In this document: positions 45,010-54,842 of the stretch, in pieces
Layout: every line of letters starts with the position of its first letter
Numbering within the stretch: position 1 is the first letter of the stretch
Source of the DNA: Candidatus Mediterraneibacter guildfordensis
GTDB taxonomy: Bacteria; Bacillota; Clostridia; Lachnospirales; Lachnospiraceae
Assembly (NCBI GenBank): GCA_019112735.1
Contig: DXIS01000008.1
Coordinates: 1 to 64,000 of the forward strand
Length of the DNA stretch: 64,000 nt
Direction of reading: 5' to 3'
Notes under the pieces: generated by a model
The model's input: only the letters and a program-made list of their open reading frames with translations
What the model was told of the DNA's origin: nothing
The model's database searches: none
Position numbers and translations under genes: made by a program

Positions 45010-47028
45010 ATGCCGCACATACAAGTACTGGACCAGGTGACGATCGACAAGATCGCCGCCGGGGAAGTGATCGAACGGCCGGCCTCGGTCGTGAAAGAAC
45101 TGGTTGAAAATGCCATCGACGCCGGAGCCACGTCCGTGACGGTGGAGATCAAAGACGGCGGGATCTCTCTGATCCGGATCATGGACAACGGATGCGGGAT
45201 CGAACATGACGAGGTAAGGAGCGCCTTTCTCAGGCATTCCACGAGCAAGATCCGGACCGTGGAGGATATCGCCCACATCCGCTCGCTTGGATTCCGGGGC
45301 GAGGCACTCTCAAGCATCGCGGCCGTGACGCAGACCGAACTGATCACGAAGACGCCGGATGCCGAACTGGGCACCCGCTATGTGATCGAGGGCGGGAAAG
45401 AGGTCGCGCTGGAGGAGACCGGCGCGCCGAATGGCACCACCTTCCTTGTGCGCCAGCTCTTTTATAATGTGCCGGCAAGGCGGAAGTTTCTGAAGACGCC
45501 GGTGACAGAAGCCGGACACATCCAGGACCTGCTGATCCATCTGACCCTGTCCCATCCGGAAGTTTCCTTCCTGTTCATCAGCAACGGGCAGGAGAAGCTC
45601 CGCACGTCGGGGAGCGGTAAGCTCAAAGATGTGATCTATCAGGTGTACGGCCGTGACGTGGCCGCCAATCTGCTTGATATTGACTATGAAAAAGGGGGCC
45701 TGCGCATCAGCGGCTATCTCGGGAAGCCGGTGATCACGCGGGGCAACCGGAATTTTGAAAACTTTTTTGTAAACGGACGTTATGTGAAAAGCCCCATGAT
45801 CTCCAAATCGCTGGAAGACGCCTACCGGGATTTTACCATGCAGCATAAGTTCCCGTTCGCTGTACTGCATTTCCATGTGGACGGCGAAGAGATCGATGTC
45901 AATGTCCACCCGACCAAGATGGAACTGCGCTTCCAGAGACAGCAGGAAGTCTACAATACAGTGTTTGAGGGGGTCCACCGGCGGCTGTTGGAGCCGGAAC
46001 TGATCCAGAAGGCGGAAGTGCCGGATCCGGTGACGGTCCCGGAAGCTTCCCCACCGGAGAAAAAGCCGGAAGAACGGGTGAAGCCGGGGGAAAGCCCCTT
46101 CCTTCTGAAACCGAAAACTGCTGTGAAGCCGGAGCCGGCTGCAGCGACTTATGCCGCACCGGCGAACGGGCCGGCGGCCTCATCTGCGGCCGCACCGGCG
46201 GCGTCACCGGCTGCGGAAGCCCCGGATACGCAGGAAGCGCACGATGAAGATTACTTTATCCGGATGATGCGGGAGCGGGTCATGGCCTATCACGAACGGT
46301 CCTCTTCTGCGGAAGTAAGTGGCGCGGACCGAATCTACCGCCCGGAGAAGCAGGAAGAGCGGATCCGGGAATCTGTAAAATATGCGGCGGAGTCAAAGCC
46401 GGAACAGCTGGATCTCTTTGAGGAACATTTCCTGAAGCGGGAAGTCCGGGCGGAATATAAACTGATCGGCCAGGTGTTTGACACCTACTGGCTGGTCCAG
46501 TATCAGGACAGCCTGTATATTATTGACCAGCATGCCGCCCATGAACGGGTGCTCTATGAGCGTACGCTGAAAGGGATGAAGGACCGGGCGTTCACATCCC
46601 AGTATCTGAGCCCGCCCATTATCCTGTCCCTGACCATGCAGGAGGCGGAACTTCTGCGGGAAAATATGGACTGCTTCGCGCGCATCGGGTTTGAGATCGA
46701 GCCGTTCGGCGGGGAAGAATATGCTGTCCGGGCGGTCCCGGACAATCTGTTCAGTATTGCGAAGAAAGAACTGCTGATGGAGATGATCGACGACCTGGCA
46801 GACGGGATCAGCACATCCATGACGCCGGAGCTCATAGACGAGAAGGTGGCGTCCATGTCGTGCAAAGCGGCTGTCAAAGGGAACAGCCGGCTGTCCGCTC
46901 AGGAAGTGGACGCGCTGATCGGCGAACTGCTCACACTGGACAATCCGTATCACTGTCCCCACGGCCGTCCGACGATCATCGCCATGACGAAAAAAGAACT
47001 GGAAAAGAAATTCAAGAGGATCGTCTGA
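45010..47028 (+). CDS. mutL: DNA mismatch repair protein MutL with endonuclease motif
   Basis: 672 residues. GHKL ATPase N-terminus: IAAGEVIERPASVVKELVENAIDAG in part, DNGCGI, STSKI and SLGFRGEALSSIA. A Pro/Ala-rich linker spans about 335-415. The C-terminal dimerisation domain carries DQHAAHERVLYE, the metal-binding endonuclease motif of MutL from bacteria without MutH, and CPHGRPT near the end. It is therefore expected to nick DNA. The ATG follows aaggagacggct. Confidence 0.97.
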   Translation: MPHIQVLDQVTIDKIAAGEVIERPASVVKELVENAIDAGATSVTVEIKDGGISLIRIMDNGCGIEHDEVRSAFLRHSTSKIRTVEDIAHIRSLGFRGEALSSIAAVTQTELITKTPDAELGTRYVIEGGKEVALEETGAPNGTTFLVRQLFYNVPARRKFLKTPVTEAGHIQDLLIHLTLSHPEVSFLFISNGQEKLRTSGSGKLKDVIYQVYGRDVAANLLDIDYEKGGLRISGYLGKPVITRGNRNFENFFVNGRYVKSPMISKSLEDAYRDFTMQHKFPFAVLHFHVDGEEIDVNVHPTKMELRFQRQQEVYNTVFEGVHRRLLEPELIQKAEVPDPVTVPEASPPEKKPEERVKPGESPFLLKPKTAVKPEPAAATYAAPANGPAASSAAAPAASPAAEAPDTQEAHDEDYFIRMMRERVMAYHERSSSAEVSGADRIYRPEKQEERIRESVKYAAESKPEQLDLFEEHFLKREVRAEYKLIGQVFDTYWLVQYQDSLYIIDQHAAHERVLYERTLKGMKDRAFTSQYLSPPIILSLTMQEAELLRENMDCFARIGFEIEPFGGEEYAVRAVPDNLFSIAKKELLMEMIDDLADGISTSMTPELIDEKVASMSCKAAVKGNSRLSAQEVDALIGELLTLDNPYHCPHGRPTIIAMTKKELEKKFKRIV

Positions 47029-47029
47029 T

Positions 47030-47977
47030 ATGGAGAAGAAACCACTTATCATACTGACAGGCCCCACGGCAGTCGGGAAGACCGGACTGTCCGTCCGGCT
47101 TGCGGCGCAGATCGGAGCGGAGATCATCTCGGCGGATTCCATGCAGGTCTACCGCCGCATGGATATCGGCTCGGCGAAGATCATGCCGGAAGAGATGCAG
47201 GGGATCCCGCACTATCTGCTGGACGTCCTGGATCCGGAGGAAGACTTTAATGTGGTCCGGTTCCAGACACTGGCCCGGGAAGCCATGGAGCGGATCCGTG
47301 CAAATGGAAAGATCCCCATGGTGGTGGGCGGCACGGGATTCTATATCCAGGCGCTGCTCTATGATATTGATTTTACGGAAAATGACGGCGATACGTCTTT
47401 CCGGGAGATGCTTGAGCACAGGGCGGCCGCCGGAGAAGGGGAGGAGCTGCACCGGATGCTTCAGGCCTGCGACCCGAAGGCGGCGGAACAGATCCATCCC
47501 CATAATGTCAAGCGGGTGATCCGGGCGCTGGAATTCCACCATCAGACCGGAAGAAAGATCTCGGATCACAACGAGGCGGAGCGGCAGAAAGAATCGCCGT
47601 ACAATTATGCGTATTTTGTCCTGACGGATGAACGGAGCCGGCTCTATGAGCGGATCGACCGCCGGGTGGACCAGATGATGGAGCAGGGGCTTCTCGATGA
47701 GGTGAAGGCGCTCCGGGCGTCCGGCGTCCCGCGCGGGACGACCTCCATGCAGGGTCTGGGATATAAAGAGCTCTACGCTTATCTGGAGGGCGAATATCCC
47801 CTCAGCGAGGCGGTCCGCATCATTAAACGGGACACGCGGCATTTTGCAAAACGGCAGCTCACCTGGTTCAAACGGGAGCGGGATGTGATCTGGCTCGACC
47901 GGTCGGCGTACGGACAGGACGAAGCGCGGCTGGCTGAAGCGGTGACGGAGCAGCTGTGCGCGAAACATATCCTGTAA
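47030..47977 (+). CDS. miaA: tRNA dimethylallyltransferase
   Basis: 315 residues, starting 1 base after the mutL stop. It has the P-loop LTGPTAVGKTGLSV, ISADSMQVYRRMDIGSAK, the VVGGTGFYIQALLYD segment, RVIRALEFHHQTG and QGLGYKELYAYLEG. It adds dimethylallyl to A37 of tRNAs that read U-starting codons. In many Clostridia hfq follows miaA; here the next gene is a PLP enzyme and no hfq is seen. Confidence 0.96.
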   Translation: MEKKPLIILTGPTAVGKTGLSVRLAAQIGAEIISADSMQVYRRMDIGSAKIMPEEMQGIPHYLLDVLDPEEDFNVVRFQTLAREAMERIRANGKIPMVVGGTGFYIQALLYDIDFTENDGDTSFREMLEHRAAAGEGEELHRMLQACDPKAAEQIHPHNVKRVIRALEFHHQTGRKISDHNEAERQKESPYNYAYFVLTDERSRLYERIDRRVDQMMEQGLLDEVKALRASGVPRGTTSMQGLGYKELYAYLEGEYPLSEAVRIIKRDTRHFAKRQLTWFKRERDVIWLDRSAYGQDEARLAEAVTEQLCAKHIL

Positions 47978-48014
47978 TAATATATTTAGAAATAAAGGAA
48001 GACAGAGAGATAAA

Positions 48015-49325
48015 ATGAACGCAACAGAAACAAAATCGATATATGAACAGCTCGGGATCTCAGAGGAAGTGTGGGCATACGGGCAGAAGATCGAGGAAGG
48101 CTTAAGGGACCGGTTCCGCGTCTTCGACGAGACTGCAGAATACAACCAGCTCAAAGTGATCCGCGCCATGCAGGAAAACCGGGTAAGCGAAGCCTGCTTC
48201 AATTATGTGAGCGGCTACGGCTACAATGATATGGGAAGGGATACCCTGGAAGGGGTCTATGCATCCACGTTCCACACGGAAGTAGCCCTTGTGCGTCCCC
48301 AGATCACCTGCGGGACTCACGCGCTGGCGCTGGCGCTTTCCGCGAATCTCAGACCGGGGGACGAGCTCCTTTCACCGGTGGGCAAACCATACGATACGCT
48401 GGAGGAAGTGATCGGTATCCGGCCTTCCAGGGGATCCCTTGCCGAATACGGGGTCACCTACCGTCAGGTGGAACTTCTGGAGGACGGATATTTTGATTAT
48501 CCGGCCATTGAAGAAGCGCTGAATGACCGGACAAAACTGGTGACGATCCAGCGGTCTAAAGGATATCAGACGCGGCCCAGCTATTCCGTGGAGAAGATCG
48601 GGGAACTGATCGCGTTTATTAAAGCGCGGCGGCCGGATGTGATCTGCATGGTAGACAACTGCTACGGGGAATTCGTGGAGCGGATCGAGCCCAGCGATGT
48701 GGGCGCGGATCTGATCGTCGGATCCCTGATTAAGAATCCGGGCGGCGGGCTGGCGCCCATCGGCGGCTATATCGCCGGGCGGGCGGATCTGATCGAGAAC
48801 TGTGCGGTCCGTCTGACTTCCCCGGGACTGGGGAAAGAAGTGGGCGCCTCCCTGGGCGTGATGCAGTCTTTCTATCAGGGCTTTTTCCTGGCCCCGACGG
48901 TCGTGTGCGGCGCGTTAAAAGGCGCGGTCTTTGCAGCCGGGGTTTATGAGAACCTGGGATTCCCGGTGGTGCCGGACGGCAGCGAGTCCCGTCATGATAT
49001 TATCCAGGCGGTGACGCTTGGAAGCCCGGAAGGGGTGATCGCCTTCTGTAAAGGGATCCAGGCCGCTGCGCCGGTGGACAGCTATGTGACGCCGGAGCCG
49101 TGGGCCATGCCCGGTTATGACAGCGATGTGATCATGGCGGCCGGCGCCTTTGTGCAGGGCTCGTCCATCGAACTTTCGGCGGACGGACCCATCAAACCGC
49201 CCTATGCGGTATATTTCCAGGGCGGCCTTACATGGAATCATGCGAAACTCGGCATCCTGAAATCCCTTCAAAGCCTGATCGACGACGGAGTGGTGCCGGT
49301 TGAGAAACTGAAGCGCATGTTATAG
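48015..49325 (+). CDS. Methionine gamma-lyase family PLP enzyme (aluminium resistance/YnbB family)
   Basis: 436 residues with aaaggaagacagagagataaa ahead. PLP-dependent fold type I: ITCGTHALALALSANLRPGDELLSPVGKPYDT in part, VDNCYGEFVE (cofactor Asp), and the probable Schiff-base Lys in VGSLIKNPGGG. These match the Met_gamma_lyase/aluminium resistance family found next to miaA or mutL in Clostridia. Its in-vivo reaction is not established. It is followed 9 bases later by a flavoprotein gene. Confidence 0.9.
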   Translation: MNATETKSIYEQLGISEEVWAYGQKIEEGLRDRFRVFDETAEYNQLKVIRAMQENRVSEACFNYVSGYGYNDMGRDTLEGVYASTFHTEVALVRPQITCGTHALALALSANLRPGDELLSPVGKPYDTLEEVIGIRPSRGSLAEYGVTYRQVELLEDGYFDYPAIEEALNDRTKLVTIQRSKGYQTRPSYSVEKIGELIAFIKARRPDVICMVDNCYGEFVERIEPSDVGADLIVGSLIKNPGGGLAPIGGYIAGRADLIENCAVRLTSPGLGKEVGASLGVMQSFYQGFFLAPTVVCGALKGAVFAAGVYENLGFPVVPDGSESRHDIIQAVTLGSPEGVIAFCKGIQAAAPVDSYVTPEPWAMPGYDSDVIMAAGAFVQGSSIELSADGPIKPPYAVYFQGGLTWNHAKLGILKSLQSLIDDGVVPVEKLKRML

Positions 49326-49334
49326 GAGGAGATT

Positions 49335-50552
49335 ATGAGAACAGTTGCGGTGATCGGCGGCGGCGCAGCCGGGATGATGGCGGCGGTCACGGCCTCGCAG
49401 AACGGTGCGGACGTGATCCTGCTGGAGCATAAGGACCGGCTGGGAAAGAAGATCCTGTCTACGGGGAACGGGCGGTGCAATTTTACGAATATCCGTCAGG
49501 AGCCGGGGTGTTATCATTCAGATGATCCGGAATTTCCCTGGAAGGTGGTCGAACAGTTTGACGCCCGGTCCATTATTTCGTTTTTCCTTCAGCTGGGTGT
49601 TTATTCCAAAAACCGGAACGGCTATATCTATCCGAATTCGGACCAGGCATCCGCGGTCCTCGATGCACTCCGCATGGAAGTGGAGCGGCTTGGGATCGAT
49701 GTCCGGACCGGTACAGAATGCCGGGAGATCCGTCCGGGCAGGAAGGGGTTTGCCATCCTGACAGACCGGGGGACAGTCCGTGCGGACCGGGTGATCCTGG
49801 CTGCCGGGTCGAAGGCGGCTCCGTCCACCGGATCAGACGGCTCGGGCTATACGCTTGCGAAACAGCTCGGCCACCGGATCGTACCGGTGCTCCCGGCGCT
49901 GGTCCAGCTTCGCTGCGGGGAGACGTTTTTCAAAAGCATCGCCGGCATCCGCGCCGAAGGGACTGTATCGATCCTGGTGGACGGACAGTGCATTGCTTCG
50001 GACAGGGGCGAGATCCAGCTCACCAATTACGGCATATCCGGCATCCCGGTATTTCAGGTGAGCCGCTATGCTTCAAGACTTTTGTATGAAAAGAGAGAAG
50101 TCCGGGCGGTCCTTGATTTTATGCCGGATTTCACCCAGGAGCAGATGCTGGATTTCCTGCGCGCGCGGGCGGATGCAAGACCGCAGAAAAAAGCAGAACA
50201 GTTCCTGATCGGTCTTTTCCATAAGAAACTTTCCGATCTGTGGATCAGGCTTGCCGGGATCCCGCGGGAGAAAGCGGCCGGATCGATAAATGAAGAAGAA
50301 ATGGAGCGGCTCATCTCGCTTATAAAGAATTTTACTGTATCTGTGACCGGAACGAATTCTTATGACCAGGCACAGGTGTGCTGCGGCGGCGTTGATACAG
50401 CGGAAGTTGATCCGTGTACAATGGGCTCACGGTATGTTCCGGGCCTTTATTTCGCCGGCGAACTCCTGGATGTGGACGGGATGTGCGGGGGATACAACCT
50501 GACATTCGCCTGGGCAAGCGGGTATATCGCCGGCCGGTCGGCTGCAGAATAA
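49335..50552 (+). CDS. HI0933/BaiN-like NAD(P)/FAD-dependent oxidoreductase
   Basis: 405 residues. N-terminal dinucleotide fold VIGGGAAGMMAAVTAS, then the family signature LGKKILSTGNGRCNFTN, and at the C-terminus CCGGVDTAEVDP and GLYFAGELLDVDGMCGGYNLTFAWASGYIAG in part. The HI0933 family covers BaiN-type bile-acid reductases and uncharacterised flavoproteins; the exact substrate is not readable. The ATG follows taggaggagatt. A second, unrelated flavoprotein gene starts 23 bases after it. Confidence 0.92.
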   Translation: MRTVAVIGGGAAGMMAAVTASQNGADVILLEHKDRLGKKILSTGNGRCNFTNIRQEPGCYHSDDPEFPWKVVEQFDARSIISFFLQLGVYSKNRNGYIYPNSDQASAVLDALRMEVERLGIDVRTGTECREIRPGRKGFAILTDRGTVRADRVILAAGSKAAPSTGSDGSGYTLAKQLGHRIVPVLPALVQLRCGETFFKSIAGIRAEGTVSILVDGQCIASDRGEIQLTNYGISGIPVFQVSRYASRLLYEKREVRAVLDFMPDFTQEQMLDFLRARADARPQKKAEQFLIGLFHKKLSDLWIRLAGIPREKAAGSINEEEMERLISLIKNFTVSVTGTNSYDQAQVCCGGVDTAEVDPCTMGSRYVPGLYFAGELLDVDGMCGGYNLTFAWASGYIAGRSAAE

Positions 50553-50575
50553 ATCGGACAGAAAGGCAGATAAAT

Positions 50576-52153
50576 ATGCTTCGGATCAATCAGTTAAAAC
50601 TTCCGGTCAGTCATACGCCGGACCAGCTTCGGGAGAAACTGCTGCAGAACCTGCGTATAAGGGAGAAGGAATTAAAACAGTATACTGTAAGGAAACGCTC
50701 CCTTGACGCGCGGAAGAAGCCGGAGCTTTACTATGTATATACCATCGACTTTACGGCGACGGATGAGGAACGGCTCCTGAAGCGGCTGCGGGGGAAAGTG
50801 CAGCGGGTGAAGGAAATCCCCTATGCGGCGCCCGCCCACGGCTCTGAAAAGATGACCAACCGGCCGGTGGTGGTGGGCTGCGGCCCGGCCGGGCTTTTCT
50901 GCGCCTTTCTCCTGGCCTCCGAAGGGTACCGTCCCCTCATTGTCGAACGGGGCGCCCCGGTCCGGGAGCGGAAAGAAGATGTGGAGCGCTTCTGGGAACA
51001 GGGATGCCTGGATCCGGAGTCCAACGTTCAGTTCGGCGAAGGCGGCGCCGGCACTTTTTCAGACGGGAAGCTTAACACGCTTGTGAAAGACAGCTGCGGG
51101 CGGAACCGTTTTGTGTTGGAGACATTCGTCCGCTTCGGGGCGCCGGAGGACATCCTGTGGGAGCAGAAACCGCACATCGGGACGGATATCCTCATGGACG
51201 TGGTGGAGAAGATGCGGGAATCCATTATCCGTGCGGGCGGGGAATTCCGGTTCCACACAAAGGTGGCGGATGTGATCCCGGAGGCGGGCTGTCTGGTCCT
51301 GGATAACGGAGAGCGGATCCGGACGGACGCGGCCGTGTTTGCACCCGGACACAGCGCAAGAGACACCTTTCAGATGTTGAATGAAAGAGGCGTGGACATG
51401 GAAGCCAAGTCGTTCGCGGTGGGCGTCCGCGTGGAGCACCCGCAGTCGCTGATCGACGGGAACGCGTACGGGAGGACGGACCGGGGCGCGCTTCCCGCAG
51501 CTGCATACAAGCTGACGGAAAAGCTGGAGAACGGCCGGGGCGTTTATACGTTCTGCATGTGCCCGGGCGGCTACGTGGTAAATGCATCGTCCGAGCCGGG
51601 CATGCTCGCCGTCAACGGGATGAGCTACCACGGCAGGGCGGGAGAGAATGCCAACAGCGCCGTGATCGTCACCGTATCGCCGGAAGACTACGGCGGAGAC
51701 CATCCGCTGGCAGGCGTAAGGTTCCAGAGGGAGCTGGAAAGACGCGCCTGGGAAGAGGGAAAGGGCAGGATCCCTGTCCAGCGGTTCACAGATTACTGCG
51801 GGGACCGGGTATCGGATCATTTCGGTGCGGTCCGGCCCAATATGAAAGGCGCGTACAGCTTCGGGAATGTGAGACGGATATTTCCCGGTGAGCTGGCGGC
51901 GTCCATCCAGGAGGGGATCAGCCGGATGGACCGGAAGATCCGGGGATTTGCCGGTGATGACGTCCTTCTTTCGGGGGTGGAGAGCCGGACATCCTCACCG
52001 GTCCGGATCCCGAGGGACGAGGCGTTCGTCTCTTCCGTGCCCTGGATCTACCCCTGCGGCGAGGGCGCAGGATACGCCGGAGGAATCACATCGGCCGCGA
52101 TGGACGGCCTGAAAGTCGCGGAAGCGCTGATCCGGCGGTTCACAGAAATTTAA
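50576..52153 (+). CDS. FAD-dependent dehydrogenase (COG2509 type)
   Basis: 525 residues from ATG 50576; the open frame reaches back to 50414 but that part overlaps the previous gene. The N-terminal 90 residues are an RNA-binding-like beta-alpha region (RINQLKLPVSHTPDQLREKL) usual in this family. The FAD domain starts VVVGCGPAGLFCAFLLASEG; family segments SNVQFGEGGAGTFSDGKLNT and AGYAGGITSAAMDGLKVAEA follow. The role is unknown, though it is conserved in Firmicutes. Last gene of the mutS operon. Confidence 0.9.
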   Translation: MLRINQLKLPVSHTPDQLREKLLQNLRIREKELKQYTVRKRSLDARKKPELYYVYTIDFTATDEERLLKRLRGKVQRVKEIPYAAPAHGSEKMTNRPVVVGCGPAGLFCAFLLASEGYRPLIVERGAPVRERKEDVERFWEQGCLDPESNVQFGEGGAGTFSDGKLNTLVKDSCGRNRFVLETFVRFGAPEDILWEQKPHIGTDILMDVVEKMRESIIRAGGEFRFHTKVADVIPEAGCLVLDNGERIRTDAAVFAPGHSARDTFQMLNERGVDMEAKSFAVGVRVEHPQSLIDGNAYGRTDRGALPAAAYKLTEKLENGRGVYTFCMCPGGYVVNASSEPGMLAVNGMSYHGRAGENANSAVIVTVSPEDYGGDHPLAGVRFQRELERRAWEEGKGRIPVQRFTDYCGDRVSDHFGAVRPNMKGAYSFGNVRRIFPGELAASIQEGISRMDRKIRGFAGDDVLLSGVESRTSSPVRIPRDEAFVSSVPWIYPCGEGAGYAGGITSAAMDGLKVAEALIRRFTEI

Positions 52154-52165
52154 TGTGTAATCTTC

Positions 52166-52194
52166 TATACATGGATTTTAAAGTGTGCTAAAAT
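52166..52194 (+). promoter_or_regulatory. Probable promoter of the radC-mreB operon
   Basis: Weak -35 TATACA (52166-52171), 17-bp spacer ending TGC (extended -10), TAAAAT (52189-52194). Confidence 0.55.
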
Positions 52195-52238
52195 AAATCG
52201 TTGTATTATATCATCGCGGCAATAGCCGGTATACCGAT

Positions 52239-52961
52239 ATGAAAAACAACTGCACAATGAAAGAACTGTACCAGGATGAACGGCCGTATGAGAAATGTCA
52301 GCGGTTCGGCGCAGAAAATCTGACGGACGCCGAACTTCTGTCTGTTATTCTCAGGACGGGCACAAAAGGGGAGAATTCTCTGGAACTGGCCGGGAAGATT
52401 CTGCATCCCGATTTCGGGTGCGAAGGACTTCTCGCGCTTCACGGCTGGACCCTCGAAAGACTTGTCAGAGTCCGGGGGATCGGCCGGGTAAAAGCGGTCC
52501 AGATCCTCTGCATCGCAGAGCTCGCCAGGCGGATGGCGAAGGAGACGGCTGCGGAAGGCCTTGATTTTTCTTCTCCCGAGAAGATCGCAAGATACTATAT
52601 GGAGGATATGCGCCATAAAAAAAGGGAGATCCTGAAGCTTCTGCTGCTGAATACCAGGTCAAGGCTTATTTCAGAGAGCAATGTGTCCGTGGGGACGATC
52701 GATATGGCTCTTGTTTCACCGCGGGAGCTTTTTGTCGAAGCGTTCCGTAAAGGCGCATCGTCCATGATCCTGCTCCACAATCATCCGAGCGGCGATCCGG
52801 AACCGAGCGGGGAGGATATCCGGATCACAAGGCGGATCTTTGAAGCCGGGATGCTGATCGGTATAGAACTTCTGGATCATATAATTATAGGGGACCAGTG
52901 TTTTGTAAGCCTGAAAGACAGAGGGGAGTTATCTGATGGCGGGAAATATATACGGTCTTGA
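52239..52961 (+). CDS. radC: RadC family JAMM-domain protein
   Basis: 240 residues. Helix-hairpin-helix-like N-terminus (ENLTDAELLSVILRTG, LVRVRGIGRVKAVQILCIAELARRM in part) and a C-terminal JAMM metalloprotease-like domain with the motif HNHPSGDPEPSGED (His180, His182). Despite the name it is not shown to be needed for DNA repair. Its 3' end overlaps mreB by 26 bases, a typical Firmicute order radC-mreB. Confidence 0.94.
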   Translation: MKNNCTMKELYQDERPYEKCQRFGAENLTDAELLSVILRTGTKGENSLELAGKILHPDFGCEGLLALHGWTLERLVRVRGIGRVKAVQILCIAELARRMAKETAAEGLDFSSPEKIARYYMEDMRHKKREILKLLLLNTRSRLISESNVSVGTIDMALVSPRELFVEAFRKGASSMILLHNHPSGDPEPSGEDIRITRRIFEAGMLIGIELLDHIIIGDQCFVSLKDRGELSDGGKYIRS

Positions 52962-53967
52962 TCTTGGTACGTATGAGATCAGGATTTATGATAAAAAACG
53001 GGACCGGATACGGCGGGAGAAGAATACGGTCGCATTGAAAGACAGAAAGTATATTTTCGCCGCCGGGGATGAAGCATATGAAATATATGAAAAGAATCCT
53101 TCTGATATACAGGTCTTTTTCCCGATGAAAGACGGCGTCATTGCCCGGATAGACGATATGCAGTATCTGCTCTGCCTGATCCTAGGATCAGGCAGGCATG
53201 CCATCCGGGGCGTTCAGTATGTGGCCGCTGTGCCGACGGACATTACGGAAGTCGAGAAGAAAGCGTTTTATGATCTTCTCCTTCATTCGGAGGCAAAGGC
53301 AAGATCCGTGCGCATCGTAGAGAGAGGGATCGCAGATGCGCTCGGATGCGGCGTGGACGTGATGTCGGAAAAGGGGGTTTTCGTCGCCAATTTTGGCGGG
53401 GATACGACAGAATTATCCGTCATTTCCCGGGGGAATGTGATCATGAACCGCCTGGTGAAAAAGGGCGGGCATGACTGCGACCGGGAAATCGTTTCTCTCG
53501 TACGGCATAATATGGAATTCCTGATCGGGAATACGACGGCTGAAATGCTGAGAAGATCTTTTGGCGTTTTCAGTAAAAAAAATACACGGCAGGCCCCGGT
53601 ATGCGTATCGGGACGTGATCTGATCACAGGCGTTCCGTCGCAGAAAGATATACCGGTCAGGCTTGTCCGTTCTGCAATGAAAGAAACGTTGGAGATGTAT
53701 GTCGAAGTCATCCGTTCAATGATCGGGCGGACGCCGCCGGATGTCCGGAGCGCGATCATGGAAAAAGGGATCTGCCTGACAGGCGGAATGGCGAATATGA
53801 ATGGAATGTCCGCTTATCTGAAAAAATATACTGGGCTTCCGGTGAAAAAAGTGAGGGCCCCGGAACTGTGTGCGGTGAAAGGACTCCGTAAGATCATTTC
53901 CGACAGATCGTATTATAAGCAGCTGACATATCCCATGTATGGTGAAGATAGTAGGTGGTTAAGATGA
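52936..53967 (+). CDS. mreB: Rod shape-determining protein MreB family
   Basis: 343 residues with gaggggagttatctg ahead, inside the end of radC. Actin-like: phosphate-1 IYGLDLGTYEIRIYD, phosphate-2 VFVANFGGDTTELSVISRG and adenosine motif ICLTGGMANMNGMSAYL. The phosphate-1 motif GLDLGTYEIRIY is less canonical than the usual GIDLGTAN, and other segments are also divergent, so this may be a second, divergent MreB paralogue. It polymerises under the membrane to guide wall synthesis. Coupled to mreC by ATGA. Confidence 0.9.
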   Translation: MAGNIYGLDLGTYEIRIYDKKRDRIRREKNTVALKDRKYIFAAGDEAYEIYEKNPSDIQVFFPMKDGVIARIDDMQYLLCLILGSGRHAIRGVQYVAAVPTDITEVEKKAFYDLLLHSEAKARSVRIVERGIADALGCGVDVMSEKGVFVANFGGDTTELSVISRGNVIMNRLVKKGGHDCDREIVSLVRHNMEFLIGNTTAEMLRRSFGVFSKKNTRQAPVCVSGRDLITGVPSQKDIPVRLVRSAMKETLEMYVEVIRSMIGRTPPDVRSAIMEKGICLTGGMANMNGMSAYLKKYTGLPVKKVRAPELCAVKGLRKIISDRSYYKQLTYPMYGEDSRWLR

Positions 53968-54839
53968 AGAAAAAGAATCAGACAACTCGCACAAACAGAT
54001 ATATATTGATCGGACTGTCTGTTTTCTGTGCATTTATGATGGTACTTTCGTCGTTTTCTGATAAGGCGGCCGGTCCGTTCAGAATAGTGGCAAATGTTAC
54101 GGTTGTGCCTCTCCAGCAGGGGATCAACCATATCGGAGGCTGGCTTGGCGATATGAAAGATAATTTTTCGACGCTTCAGCAGCTTCAGGAGGAAAACAGC
54201 AGGCTGAAGGACCAGGTTGATGCGCTTACGACCGAGAATAATTATCTTCTGGAGGAAAGCTACGAATATGAGCGCCTGCAGGAACTCTATGAGCTGGACC
54301 AGAATTACGCGGAATATGAGAAGACTGCCGCTCATGTCATAGGAAAGGATTCGGGAAACTGGTTTAATACTTTTATGATCGATAAAGGCAGAAAAGACGG
54401 GATCGAGAAAGATATGAACGTCCTTGCCGGAAGCGGGCTTGTGGGGATCGTGACTGAGGTAGGGCCTACATGGTCAAAAGTCAGATCCATCATTGATGAT
54501 TCTACGAATGTCAGCGGTATGGTCCTGTCCACCTCAGACACCTGTATCATAAGCGGGGATCTGTCTCTGATGAGCACCGGACAGATCGCATTTGATCAGA
54601 TGGAGAACAATGACAATGTGGTAGCTGTGGGAGACCAGATCGTTACTTCCTACATCAGTGATAAATATCTCCAGGGCATCCTGATCGGGTCTGTCAGCGA
54701 GATAAATGTTGATTCCAATAACCTGACCCGTTCGGGTTATATCACTCCGGCGGTTGATTTCAGAAATATCCAGGAAGTTCTTGTGATCACGACGACCAAA
54801 GCAGAACTTACCGGTGAAAATGAGACAGGAGAACAGTAA
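53964..54839 (+). CDS. mreC: Cell shape protein MreC
   Basis: 291 residues from ATG 53964; the ATGA overlap with mreB favours this over GTG 53955. N-terminal transmembrane helix (YILIGLSVFCAFMMVLSSF), coiled coil (LQQLQEENSRLKDQVDALTTEN in part) and the beta-barrel domain with AHVIGKDSGNWFNTFMIDKG, VLAGSGLVGIVTEVG and a C-terminal DFRNIQEVLVI. It links MreB filaments to periplasmic wall enzymes. Confidence 0.95.
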   Translation: MKKKNQTTRTNRYILIGLSVFCAFMMVLSSFSDKAAGPFRIVANVTVVPLQQGINHIGGWLGDMKDNFSTLQQLQEENSRLKDQVDALTTENNYLLEESYEYERLQELYELDQNYAEYEKTAAHVIGKDSGNWFNTFMIDKGRKDGIEKDMNVLAGSGLVGIVTEVGPTWSKVRSIIDDSTNVSGMVLSTSDTCIISGDLSLMSTGQIAFDQMENNDNVVAVGDQIVTSYISDKYLQGILIGSVSEINVDSNNLTRSGYITPAVDFRNIQEVLVITTTKAELTGENETGEQ

Positions 54840-54842
54840 TAT

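Noticed and set aside
47978..48014. hfq after miaA, as in many Clostridia
   Set aside because: Only 37 bases lie between miaA and the PLP enzyme gene; no Hfq-like sequence is present.
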